Positions 26,830 to 33,889 of a stretch of 64,000 nt of DNA are shown piece after piece (the first letter of the stretch is position 1; each line of letters begins with the position of its first letter). The DNA lies in contig NZ_BEGX01000061.1 in NCBI RefSeq assembly GCF_002583555.1, positions 129,535 to 193,534 of the forward strand. The letters are read 5' to 3'. The DNA is from Pseudonocardia sp. N23. Lineage in GTDB: Bacteria > Actinomycetota > Actinomycetes > Mycobacteriales > Pseudonocardiaceae. The notes under the pieces were generated by a model. The model had not been told where the DNA came from. It saw nothing but the letters and a program-made list of their open reading frames with translations, and searched no databases. The position numbers and the translations under genes were made by a program.

Positions 26830-26993
26830 GGCGACAGCCTGCCGCGCGGGTGCACGCTGCGGACGACCGGCCCGGGTGGTTACGGTGGCCGGAGATCCTC
26901 AGGCGTCGCCCGGACCGGTCCCGCCGGCCCCGGGGCGCCGACCGTCCATGACTGCGCCCGCGACGCGGCGGGCGTCGACCCGGAGGAGCAGCG

Positions 26994-27518
26994 ATGGCGC
27001 ACGACCCTTATGCCGATCTTCCCCAGGTGCCGTCGTTCGACGTCACCAGCACCGACTTCACCGACGGCGGTACGCTGGCGACGCCGCAGGTCAGCGGCAT
27101 CTTCGGCGCCGGCGGTGAGGACCGCTCGCCGCAGCTGTCGTGGAGCGGCGCGCCCGAGGGCACCCGGTCCTACGTGGTCACCTGCTTCGACCCCGACGCC
27201 CCCACGGGCTCGGGCTTCTGGCACTGGGCGGTCGTCGACCTCCCCGCGTCGGTGACCTCGCTCGACGCCGGGGCCGGCGACGGGCCGCTGCCCGGGGGCG
27301 CGTTCACCCTGGCCAACGACGCCGGCCTGAAGAACTACCTCGGCGCCGCCCCGCCGGCCGGGCACGGCCCGCACCGCTACATCTTCGTCGTGCACGCCGT
27401 CGACGTGCCGTCGCTGGAGATCCCCGCCGAGGCGACCAACGCCTTCCTCGGCTTCACCCTGTTCTCCCACACCCTGGCCCGGGCGACAACCACCCCGGTC
27501 TACGAGATCAAGGGGTAG
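26994..27518 (+). CDS. YbhB/YbcL-family protein (PEBP, Raf-kinase-inhibitor-like)
   Basis: A 174-residue phosphatidylethanolamine-binding-protein fold. The ligand-pocket motifs are [20 protein letters not shown] and [15 protein letters not shown]. Bacterial members are cytoplasmic with no settled function. No signal peptide is seen. The ATG at 26994 has a GGAGGAG ribosome binding site five bases upstream, which fixes the start well. Confidence 0.94.
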   Translation: MAHDPYADLPQVPSFDVTSTDFTDGGTLATPQVSGIFGAGGEDRSPQLSWSGAPEGTRSYVVTCFDPDAPTGSGFWHWAVVDLPASVTSLDAGAGDGPLPGGAFTLANDAGLKNYLGAAPPAGHGPHRYIFVVHAVDVPSLEIPAEATNAFLGFTLFSHTLARATTTPVYEIKG

Positions 27519-27526
27519 GCAGGGCC

Positions 27527-27886
27527 CTACGCGGTGGCCAGGGCGAGTGCGTTGAGCGCCGCCCAGCCGCCCGCGACGGCGATCGTCCTGCGGGCGGCGT
27601 CGCGGTCCGACAGTGCGACGCCGAGTGTGACGGCGTCGCCGATGTCGGCCGCGACCCGCACCGCCAGCGCCACCTGCATCGCCGCGCCCCGCGGCGCGAA
27701 CGCCACCGCGAGCCCTGACACCGCGTCGCGGACACCGACGGCCCTGGCCAGCGTCGCGACCGGAGGTGACGGGTCGCCGTGACGCGGACCGAGCCCGGTC
27801 GGGCCGGTGAGGACGGACGGGCGGACGACCACCGCCACCCCGTAGGCGGTGGTCAGCGCGCCGAGCACACGGGCGAAGACGGACAT
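27527..27886 (-). CDS. Small membrane protein of unknown function
   Basis: A 119-residue hydrophobic protein with three or four potential membrane segments (for example VFARVLGALTTAYGVAVVV at the N-terminus and IAVAGGWAALNALALATA at the end) and a central RAVGVRDAVSGLAVAF phrase seen in DUF4267-like proteins. The ATG at 27886 has AGAGGAG four bases upstream. An earlier ATG at 27913 overlaps the stop of the DUF1990 gene (ATGA) and would add nine residues; either way the two genes form an operon. No function can be assigned. Confidence 0.7.
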   Translation of the reverse strand: MSVFARVLGALTTAYGVAVVVRPSVLTGPTGLGPRHGDPSPPVATLARAVGVRDAVSGLAVAFAPRGAAMQVALAVRVAADIGDAVTLGVALSDRDAARRTIAVAGGWAALNALALATA

Positions 27887-27909
27887 CGGGCTCCTCTCGG
27901 GGCCTGCGG

Positions 27910-28629
27910 TCATGCCGCGACCCTGCGGGTGTGGACGGTGAGCCCGCCGACCGGACGCCCACCGGCGAGCGTGGTGATCCGCAGCAGCACCTCGGTCCAC
28001 AGGTTGAACTGGATCTCCTTGGCCGCGCGGAGCCTGTCGTAGAGCAGATGGGAGAACGCGTCTCCCGGGCGCGCCCACGACTCGATGCTCATCACGAGCC
28101 CACCGTCGACGTCGTGGGCGCGGAACTCGATCTGGCCGGCCTCGAGGTGCCCGCGCAGCGTCGCGAACCGGAACCCGGTGTCGTCGACGTGCACGACCCG
28201 GACCGGGCCGTCCCACGGCCCCGGCAGCCGGATCAGGAACTCGTCGCCCTCGCGGACGCCGCCGGTCCGTCCCCTGGTGCGCAGGAACACCGCCACCCCG
28301 GTCGGGAACCAGCCGTTGAGGTCGTCGACCAGCGACGCGACGAGCCGGCGCGCGTCGAGCCCGGACCCGCCGATACGCACACTGTAGTTTCGGTGCAGCA
28401 GGTCGCCGTGCCCGTCCGCGGCCTCCTGGACGCGGTCGTCGCGGAACTGCCCGGCCAGCGCCGGGGGCTCGTCGGAGGCGTCGCCTGCGACCTCGTCACG
28501 GTGCACCGGGATCGTCCGCCACATGTACCGCCACGACACGGCCGCCAGCCCGATCGGCCAGCGCACCAGGGCCGCGACCCGACGATGGCTGTACGCCCCG
28601 GTGGCGGCCTTACGACTGAGCTGGGCCAT
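27910..28629 (-). CDS. DUF1990 family protein
   Basis: A 239-residue protein. The N-terminal 40 residues are basic and partly hydrophobic (RWPIGLAAVSWRYMWRT). From about residue 75 the DUF1990 domain reads HRNYSVRIGG, NGWFPTG, GDEFLIRLPGPWDGPVRV, FRFATLRGHLEAGQIEF and WARPGDAFSHLLYD. The family has a SRPBCC-like lipid-binding fold in structural terms and no known activity. The ATG at 28629 is used. A second DUF1990 gene lies 280 bp away on the other strand. Confidence 0.82.
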   Translation of the reverse strand: MAQLSRKAATGAYSHRRVAALVRWPIGLAAVSWRYMWRTIPVHRDEVAGDASDEPPALAGQFRDDRVQEAADGHGDLLHRNYSVRIGGSGLDARRLVASLVDDLNGWFPTGVAVFLRTRGRTGGVREGDEFLIRLPGPWDGPVRVVHVDDTGFRFATLRGHLEAGQIEFRAHDVDGGLVMSIESWARPGDAFSHLLYDRLRAAKEIQFNLWTEVLLRITTLAGGRPVGGLTVHTRRVAA

Positions 28630-28667
28630 GACGCATGAGAACACGTCCACCGGGGAACGTGCTCGTC

Positions 28668-28913
28668 GTGACCATCGGACGTCTGCTCCACCGCATCGGA
28701 CTTCAGGCCCTGCACCTGCAGATCGCGTCGCTCGGCTCGATCGTGCTGTGCATCGCGCTGTGGCTGCGCGCGAAGACCGTCGACCAGGAGGAACGCGGCA
28801 ACGCCGAGCGGCGTGCCCTGTTCGTCGGACTCTGGCCGCCCATGTTCTGGCTCATCGGGGAGTCGGTGCGTCAGAACGAGGACCGCTCGTTGCTGCGGGG
28901 GCCCCGGGCATGA
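28668..28913 (+). CDS. Small membrane protein upstream of the second DUF1990 gene
   Basis: An 81-residue protein with one or two hydrophobic stretches (LHLQIASLGSIVLCIALWLRA, and VGLWPPMFWLIGESV) separated by a charged hinge. The start is uncertain: a GTG at 28668 has GGGGA upstream, while an ATG at 28635 would sit only five bases from the divergent DUF1990 start. Its stop overlaps the ATG of the next gene (ATGA, 28910-28913), so it is translationally coupled to the second DUF1990 protein and may act with it at the membrane. No family recognised. Confidence 0.6.
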   Translation: MTIGRLLHRIGLQALHLQIASLGSIVLCIALWLRAKTVDQEERGNAERRALFVGLWPPMFWLIGESVRQNEDRSLLRGPRA

Positions 28914-29683
28914 GAGCCCGGGGGCTCGTCGCAGAGCTCGACCGGCTGCCCGCGCTGGGCGTGAACTACGACGAGTCCGAGGCCCCGAACGGCCCCGAGC
29001 ACCCGGGCTGGCACGTCGACGTCGCCGCTGCCGAGCTCGGCGCCGAGCCGCCCGGCGACCCCGTCCCCGGAGGGATCTTCGAGTCGGCGTGCACGCTCGT
29101 ACGCGACTACGAGTTCTCCGACCACCGGCTCGTCCGGGGGGTGTTCCGCCCCGCCGACGAGCTGCTGGGCCGGAACATGCTCCTCGAGGGGCGGTTCCTG
29201 TTCCTGCGTTTCTACCTCGGCGTGCGGATCACCTCCGTCGTCGAGGGCACCCGGGAGGGCCCCGGTGGGCCGGAACGGGTCTGGGGCTGGACCTACCAGA
29301 CCCTCGACGGCCACCTGGAGCAGGGAAAACTCACCTACGAGGTGGCGAAGGACGTCACGACGGGCGTCGTCACCTTCTGCATCGACGCCTACTCCCGGCG
29401 CGCCCCGATCGGCAACCCGCTGCTGCGCACCGGGTTCCGGGTGTTCGGGCGCCGTACCCAGCTCGACTTCTACCGGCGCGTGGGCCGGCGCATGCACGAC
29501 GTCCTCGCCGCACACCGCACGGGTGAGCCGCTGCCGCACCCGTCCCGGCTCGCCGGCGACGTCGTGCTGGCCCCGTCGACGAGCCGGATGCGGCCGTGGG
29601 ACCCGATCGCGCTGCCCCTGCGCCACCCGGGGGTACACGTGCACCACCGCCGGCGGGCGCTGCACCGGGCCACGGGTGGATGA
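28910..29683 (+). CDS. DUF1990 family protein (second copy)
   Basis: A 257-residue protein with the DUF1990 domain: VRDYEFSDHRLVRGVFRP, LLGRNMLLEGRFLFLRFY, VWGWTYQTLDGHLEQGKLTYEV and a C-terminal RRTQLDFYRRVGRRMHDVL. It is diverged from the copy at 27910-28629 and about 20 residues longer. It is coupled by ATGA to the small membrane protein upstream and lies 80 bp before the hemerythrin-encapsulin operon, which has its own promoter. The C-terminus has no encapsulin-loading peptide. Confidence 0.82.
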   Translation: MRARGLVAELDRLPALGVNYDESEAPNGPEHPGWHVDVAAAELGAEPPGDPVPGGIFESACTLVRDYEFSDHRLVRGVFRPADELLGRNMLLEGRFLFLRFYLGVRITSVVEGTREGPGGPERVWGWTYQTLDGHLEQGKLTYEVAKDVTTGVVTFCIDAYSRRAPIGNPLLRTGFRVFGRRTQLDFYRRVGRRMHDVLAAHRTGEPLPHPSRLAGDVVLAPSTSRMRPWDPIALPLRHPGVHVHHRRRALHRATGG

Positions 29684-29726
29684 CGGCCGACCGCGGGACC
29701 GCGACCGACCACAGTGGTGTCCCGGC

Positions 29727-29755
29727 GCGACCGCGGCGCCGATCCGGCGTAGCGT
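29727..29755 (+). promoter_or_regulatory. Promoter of the hemerythrin-encapsulin operon
   Basis: A -10 TAGCGT (29750-29755) with a 17-bp spacer to a weak -35 GCGACC (29727-29732). The GTG start codon is eight bases after the -10, and no ribosome binding site is visible, so the transcript is probably leaderless. The same -10 hexamer is used at 25177-25182. Confidence 0.5.
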
Positions 29756-29763
29756 CGCGGGCC

Positions 29764-30363
29764 GTGCCCGACATCACCGAACTGATACTCGACGACCACG
29801 ATTGGTTCCGTCGCCAGTTCGCTGCTCTCGACGAGCTGCGCAGGTCGACACCCGTCGACTCCACCGCACTGCGCGACGTGTGGCAGCCGCTGGCCGACCA
29901 CCTCGACGTCCATGCCGTGGCCGAGGAGGAGATCTTCTACCCGCAGCTGCTGCGCCGCGGCGGCGGCGAGGCCGAGGACGAGACCCTCGATGCCATCGGC
30001 GACCACAACGACATCCGCGACGGTGTGCACGCCGCCGCCCGCCACCCGATCGGCACCGACGCCTGGTGGGAGGCCGTGCAGACGGCACGCGACGCCAACG
30101 ACGAGCACATGTCCGAGGAGGAGAACGAGGGCCTGCCCGACTTCCGGCTGCACTCGGCCTTCGGGCTGCGCGAGTCGCTGGGGCGGCAGTTCACCGCGTT
30201 CATGGCCCGCCACAAGGGCGCGCGCGGGGTCGACGTCGCCGACAAGGACCCCGAGACCTACGTCGCGCAGGTCGAGGAACGCAACAAGGACACCCCGGGC
30301 GACGTCGACGAGGCCGGGCGCCTCGACGGGTCGCTCGGCATCGGCAGCCTGAAGGGGAAGTGA
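29764..30363 (+). CDS. Hemerythrin-domain protein with encapsulin cargo-loading peptide
   Basis: A 199-residue four-helix-bundle hemerythrin. Candidate di-iron ligands are His12 (DDHDWF), His46, His50 and Glu54 (DHLDVHAVAEEE), His81 (GDHND) and His115/Glu119 (DEHMSEEE). A flexible segment after about residue 155 ends in DGSLGIGSLKGK (188-199), the consensus peptide that docks cargo inside family 1 encapsulins. The shell gene follows with a GTGA overlap. Hemerythrins bind O2, NO or peroxide at a di-iron site; inside a shell the likely role is protection from oxidative or nitrosative stress. The start is the GTG at 29764, eight bases after a -10 element. Confidence 0.95.
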   Translation: MPDITELILDDHDWFRRQFAALDELRRSTPVDSTALRDVWQPLADHLDVHAVAEEEIFYPQLLRRGGGEAEDETLDAIGDHNDIRDGVHAAARHPIGTDAWWEAVQTARDANDEHMSEEENEGLPDFRLHSAFGLRESLGRQFTAFMARHKGARGVDVADKDPETYVAQVEERNKDTPGDVDEAGRLDGSLGIGSLKGK

Positions 30364-31196
30364 GCACGCCCATGACCACACCCGCCGACCACCTCCTGCG
30401 GGGACTCGCTCCCGTCCCCGCCGAGGCCTGGACCCGGATCGACGACGAGGCCCGCGAGCGCCTCACGCCGCTGCTGGCCGGACGTCGCATCGCCGACTTC
30501 GACGGCCCCGGCGGCTGGTTCCACTCCGCCACCAGCCTGGGCCGCACCGAGGACCTCCTCGGCCCGCCCGAGGGTGTCTCCGCCGACGGTGTCCGGACCC
30601 GCCGCCGCCGTGTCCTGCCCCTGGCCGAGGTGCGGGTGCCGTTCACGGTCGCGCGTGCCGAGATCGACGACATCCAGCGTGGTGCCGCCGACCCCGAGTT
30701 CGACGACCTCGCCCGCGCCGCCCGTGCCGCCGCCGAGATCGAGAACCGTGCGATCCTGCACGGCTGGGCCGCGGCCGGCATCGAGGGGATCGGCGCCGTG
30801 TCGCCGTACCCGTCGATCGCGTTGGGTGTGGACTGCAACACCTACCCGGGCACCGTCGCCCGCGCCGTCGACACCTTGCGCCGCAACGGCATCGAGGGCC
30901 CTTACTCGCTGGTGATCGGCCCCGAGGGCTACACGCGGATCATCGAGACCACCGAGCACGGCGGCTACCTGCTGTTCGACCATCTCGCCCGCATCCTGGG
31001 CGGCTCGATCATCTGGGCACCGGGCGCCGAGGGCGCGATCGTCGTCAGCACCCGGGGTGGGGACTTCCGCCTCGACATGGGGCAGGACCTGTCGATCGGC
31101 TACTCCCACCACGACGCCGACACCGTCCACCTCTACCTGGAGGAGAGCTTCTCCTTCCGGGTCGTCGAGCCCGACGCGGCCTACGCCCTGACCTGA
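30360..31196 (+). CDS. Family 1 encapsulin shell protein
   Basis: A 278-residue HK97-fold shell protein, the length of T=1 (60-subunit) encapsulins, related to M. tuberculosis Cfp29 and linocin M18. The N-terminal helix (LLRGLAPVPAEAWTRIDDEA) is the inner surface that binds cargo peptides. Other family phrases are RVPFTVARAEIDDIQRG, GIEGPYSLVIGPEGYTRI, GGSIIWAPG, TRGGDFRLDMGQDLSIGY and HDADTVHLYLEESFSF. Translation starts at a GTG overlapping the cargo stop (GTGA, 30360-30363); an ATG at 30372 is possible. Its Shine-Dalgarno-like AAGGGG lies within the cargo-peptide codons. A triplicated gene end and a long hairpin follow. Confidence 0.97.
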   Translation: MSTPMTTPADHLLRGLAPVPAEAWTRIDDEARERLTPLLAGRRIADFDGPGGWFHSATSLGRTEDLLGPPEGVSADGVRTRRRRVLPLAEVRVPFTVARAEIDDIQRGAADPEFDDLARAARAAAEIENRAILHGWAAAGIEGIGAVSPYPSIALGVDCNTYPGTVARAVDTLRRNGIEGPYSLVIGPEGYTRIIETTEHGGYLLFDHLARILGGSIIWAPGAEGAIVVSTRGGDFRLDMGQDLSIGYSHHDADTVHLYLEESFSFRVVEPDAAYALT

Positions 31197-31234
31197 CCGG
31201 CGCCCTGACCTGACCGGCGCCCTGACCTGACCGG
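31185..31234. repeat. 17-bp tandem repeat x3 spanning the encapsulin stop codon
   Basis: GCCCTGACCTGACCGGC occurs at 31185-31201 and 31202-31218, and all but its last base at 31219-31234. The first copy holds the last codons and the stop of the encapsulin gene. At 17 bp the unit is not in phase, so the extra copies put stops in other frames. Confidence 0.95.
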
Positions 31235-31246
31235 TAGGCACGAAGA

Positions 31247-31317
31247 ACTCCGCCGAGCTCGACGTGAGCCTGCCTCCCGTGTGATCGGGAGCAGTCCCTC
31301 GTCGAGCTCGGCGGAGT
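31247..31317. terminator. Long hairpin between encapsulin and the converging gene
   Basis: A perfect 18-bp stem (31247-31264 with 31300-31317) encloses a 35-base loop that itself contains a 6-bp hairpin (CTCCCG with CGGGAG). It lies 50 bases after the encapsulin stop and just before the 3' end of the minus-strand gene, so it can terminate both. Confidence 0.75.
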
Positions 31318-31340
31318 CGTCGTACGGGGTCAGCCGCCCG

Positions 31341-32210
31341 TCAGTAGCTCAGCAGCCGGTCGAAGAAGCTGCGGTAGCGACCGAGCGCGAGCCGCAGGTC
31401 CTCGGTGGACGCCGCGTCGTCGTGCAGGTCGCGTTCGAGCTCGCCGCGCTGCTGGTGGAACATCGCCTCGATGTCGTCGAGGACCTGGCCGACGAGCTCG
31501 TCGGCACCGCGCACCGCGGTCCGCGGCTCGTCGACGAAGTGAGCCTTCAGCGACTCCCACCGCTGCTGGTAGTCCGCCGCCCGCTGCGCAGGCACGAGCG
31601 CGGCAGGGCTGCCGCCGTCGGCCTCCCGGCGCGGCGCCGTGCCCGCACCCGGTCCGGCGGCAGGATCGCCCGCAGGGGCCGGGTCGTGCTCCGGCCCGGC
31701 GGCCACCGGCGGCGCGCCGGCGTCGGGACCGGGGTGCCGCGGCTCGGCCGGAGCCCGCAGGTGGGCGTCGCCGCCCGCGCGGGGGTCGGCGTCGTACACG
31801 TCGGCGTCCCCGGGCTCACCGTGACGGGCGCCCCCGTCGTGGCGTGGCACGTCGTCGTAGCGGGTCTCCGCCGACCGGGTCCCGGTCCGCATGTCGTCGG
31901 CAGGGGTGTCGGCGGCCGTCGTGGCGGTCGGGTCGGCGGCGGGCGGCGCGCCCCAGCCGTCACGTCCCGCGGAGGCGTCCGTGCCGCGCTCGGTGCCGGG
32001 GTCGGTGACGGTGTCCTGCGGGCCCGCACTCATCCGGGCGGCCCGGCTGCCCCCGGCCGGAGCGTCACCCCAGCCGGCACCGGAGCGCTCGTCGACCTGG
32101 TCGTCGAGCCGGTCGTCGATGCGGTCGCCGTGTCGGTCGCTCACGTGGTTCTCCCGATCTGCGTCGTTGTCGGTGGTGTCCTCGGTCTTGTCCCTGCTCA
32201 ACCAACTCAT
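31341..32210 (-). CDS. Mostly disordered protein with a C-terminal domain shared with its neighbour
   Basis: A 289-residue acidic protein. Residues 1-210 are low-complexity Asp/Arg/Gly/Ala/Pro and probably disordered. Residues about 215-289 (YQQRWESLKAHFVDEPRTAV ... TEDLRLALGRYRSFFDRLLSY) form a helical domain that closely parallels the C-terminal domain of the next protein upstream (FQDRWLGVQSGFVDDPDRAV ... TEELRRAVTSYRSLVEALL). No signal peptide or membrane helix is seen. The ATG overlaps the upstream stop (ATGA), so the two are coupled. The function is unknown; a shared partner or mutual binding is plausible. Confidence 0.72.
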   Translation of the reverse strand: MSWLSRDKTEDTTDNDADRENHVSDRHGDRIDDRLDDQVDERSGAGWGDAPAGGSRAARMSAGPQDTVTDPGTERGTDASAGRDGWGAPPAADPTATTAADTPADDMRTGTRSAETRYDDVPRHDGGARHGEPGDADVYDADPRAGGDAHLRAPAEPRHPGPDAGAPPVAAGPEHDPAPAGDPAAGPGAGTAPRREADGGSPAALVPAQRAADYQQRWESLKAHFVDEPRTAVRGADELVGQVLDDIEAMFHQQRGELERDLHDDAASTEDLRLALGRYRSFFDRLLSY

Positions 32211-32806
32211 CGCGTGGTCTCCTCGGTCCGCGAACCGCGCTCCCGGCCATTGCCGTTGCGGCGGTCGTCGCTCTCGTCCAACAGGGCTTCCACCAGCGAC
32301 CGGTAGGACGTCACGGCGCGGCGGAGCTCCTCGGTGTCGACGCCGTCACTCGCGTTGCGCTGCGAGATCGCCCGCGCCTCGCGGTAGCGCTGCACGACGA
32401 CGGGGTGGTCGACGGACACGTCCTCGGCCTGGCGTTCGAAGTCGGCGACCGGGTACCCGCGGGCCGCCATCACCTCGTCGACGAACGAGTCGGCGCGCTC
32501 CACCGCACGGTCCGGATCGTCGACGAAACCGCTCTGGACCCCGAGCCAGCGGTCCTGGAACTCGGCCCGCTCGCGGTCGTCGAGGTGACGCAGCTCCAGC
32601 GAACGGTGCCGCTTCTCGCGCTCGGCGAGGTGCCGCTCGGTCTCCTTGGGGTCGTCGGTCTCGGCGAGCGTGCGGTCGTACTCCGGTCCGAAGTGCTCGC
32701 GCAGCCGGGCGCTGCGGCGTCGGTTGCCGACCAGGTAAGCCGCCACGCCGATACCGATGAGGACCACCACGATGACGATGATCACTACGATGAGGGTCGT
32801 GTCCAT
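32207..32806 (-). CDS. Single-pass membrane protein with a helical cytoplasmic domain
   Basis: A 199-residue protein. Residues 3-26 (LIVVIIVIVVVLIGIGVAAYLVG) are one membrane helix, followed by NRRRSARLREHFGPEYDRTL and a charged helical region. The part after about residue 85 resembles the C-terminal domain of the downstream protein. Related actinobacterial proteins are annotated only as membrane or 'secreted' hypotheticals. The ATG at 32806 directly precedes the membrane helix; longer readings lack conservation. It is divergent from the coiled-coil gene at 32923, and a Crp-like site lies between them. Confidence 0.75.
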   Translation of the reverse strand: MDTTLIVVIIVIVVVLIGIGVAAYLVGNRRRSARLREHFGPEYDRTLAETDDPKETERHLAEREKRHRSLELRHLDDRERAEFQDRWLGVQSGFVDDPDRAVERADSFVDEVMAARGYPVADFERQAEDVSVDHPVVVQRYREARAISQRNASDGVDTEELRRAVTSYRSLVEALLDESDDRRNGNGRERGSRTEETTR

Positions 32807-32856
32807 GAGTCCGGGTGCCCGGACGATGTTCGTCACAACCTGTCCAAGCGGTTCGA

Positions 32857-32878
32857 GAATGTGACACCCGTCACGTTC
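32857..32878. promoter_or_regulatory. Crp/GlxR-like dyad between divergent genes
   Basis: GAAT-GTGAC-ACCC-GTCAC-GTTC contains TGTGA-N6-TCACG, one base from the Crp/GlxR consensus TGTGA-N6-TCACA, and eight of nine arm positions are symmetric. It lies 51 bases upstream of the minus-strand start and 22 bases before the mini-ORF on the plus strand, in position to affect both. Confidence 0.5.
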
Positions 32879-32899
32879 TTTCGAGCTCGGAGGAGCGCG

Positions 32900-32926
32900 A
32901 TGGGCCACGTGGGTGCACGACGATGA
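32900..32926 (+). CDS. Eight-codon upstream ORF coupled to the coiled-coil gene
   Basis: ATG at 32900 has a GGAGGAG ribosome binding site (32889-32895) at ideal spacing and encodes MGHVGARR. Its TGA stop overlaps the ATG of the main gene (ATGA, 32923-32926). The main gene has no ribosome binding site of its own, so ribosomes probably reach it by terminating and restarting here. Confidence 0.5.
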   Translation: MGHVGARR

Positions 32927-33870
32927 GTGAGTCTGCCACCGAGAACGACACCGACGGCGACGCCGATCGGGTGGAGGCTGCGGCCGAGGAGCTGTACGGC
33001 GTGGCCCCGGACGACTTCGTCCCCGTCCGCGACGAGCTCGTCGCCGCGGCGCGGGAGGCCGGCGACCGGGACGCGGCCCGCGCGATCGGGAAGCTGCGCC
33101 GTCCCACCCAGGCCGCGTGGCTTGCCAACCTGCTCGCCCGCGAGCGTGCCACCCAGCTCGACGGGCTGCTGTCGCTGGCCGCTGACCTCAACGATGCGCA
33201 GCGCACCCTCGACGGGACGGCGCTGCGCGCGTTGTCGGCCCAGCGCGGCAAGCTGGTCGCGGCGATGGCCCGGGAGGCGCGGGCGCTTGCGGGCCGCGAC
33301 GGGCACCGGGTCGCCGAGAGCACCGAACGCGACCTGCGCGGGATCCTCGACGCCGCGCTCGCCGACGCCGACATCGCCGGGCAGGTCCGGTCGGGGCGGC
33401 TGCACCGCACCGTCAGCTACTCGGGCTTCGGCCCGGACGCACTCGCCGGCGCAGAGCCACGTCCGGCGTCACGGCGGCTCCCCGAGCCGGCGGACCGGCC
33501 CGCCCACGACGACACGGCCGACGACGGGCAACCCGACGACGAGGCCGCGCGCGCCGAGCGGGAGCGCCGGGCCCGCGAGCTCGCCGAGGCCCGTCGCGTC
33601 CTCGACGACGCCCGCGCCACCGCCGGCGAGGCCCGCGACCGCGAGGAGTCCGAGCGGCGCGCCCACGAGGAGGCCGCGCGGCGGCTCGCCGAGGCAAAGG
33701 AGCGCGTCGCCGACCTCGCGGCGGAGCTGGAGGAGGCCCGGGGCGCACAGCGCGACGCCACGGAGTCCGAACGCTCGGCGTCGGCCGGGCTGCGCGAGGC
33801 CGCGGCTCGCACCCGGGCGGCCGCCGCCGACGTGGAACGTGCGCAGACGGCGGTCCAGGACCTGTCCTGA
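32923..33870 (+). CDS. Coiled-coil protein of unknown function
   Basis: A 315-residue soluble protein. The N-terminal 150 residues form a helical domain (DRVEAAAEELYGVAPDDFVPVRDELVA-type start, KLRRPTQAAWLANLLARE in the middle) seen in other uncharacterised actinobacterial proteins. A linker rich in Pro/Asp follows. Residues about 205-315 are a long Glu/Arg/Ala coiled coil (AERERRARELAEARRVL and similar). No enzymatic motif is present. It is translated from an ATG coupled to an eight-codon upstream ORF. It could be a scaffold or DNA/envelope-associated protein; this cannot be decided here. Confidence 0.75.
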   Translation: MSESATENDTDGDADRVEAAAEELYGVAPDDFVPVRDELVAAAREAGDRDAARAIGKLRRPTQAAWLANLLARERATQLDGLLSLAADLNDAQRTLDGTALRALSAQRGKLVAAMAREARALAGRDGHRVAESTERDLRGILDAALADADIAGQVRSGRLHRTVSYSGFGPDALAGAEPRPASRRLPEPADRPAHDDTADDGQPDDEAARAERERRARELAEARRVLDDARATAGEARDREESERRAHEEAARRLAEAKERVADLAAELEEARGAQRDATESERSASAGLREAAARTRAAAADVERAQTAVQDLS

Positions 33871-33889
33871 CCGGGCCGGCGGGCCGGGG

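Noticed and set aside
28910..29683. DUF1990 protein as a second encapsulin cargo
   Set aside because: Its C-terminus (Arg/His-rich, ending Ala-Thr-Gly-Gly) does not match the loading-peptide consensus, and the encapsulin operon has its own promoter.
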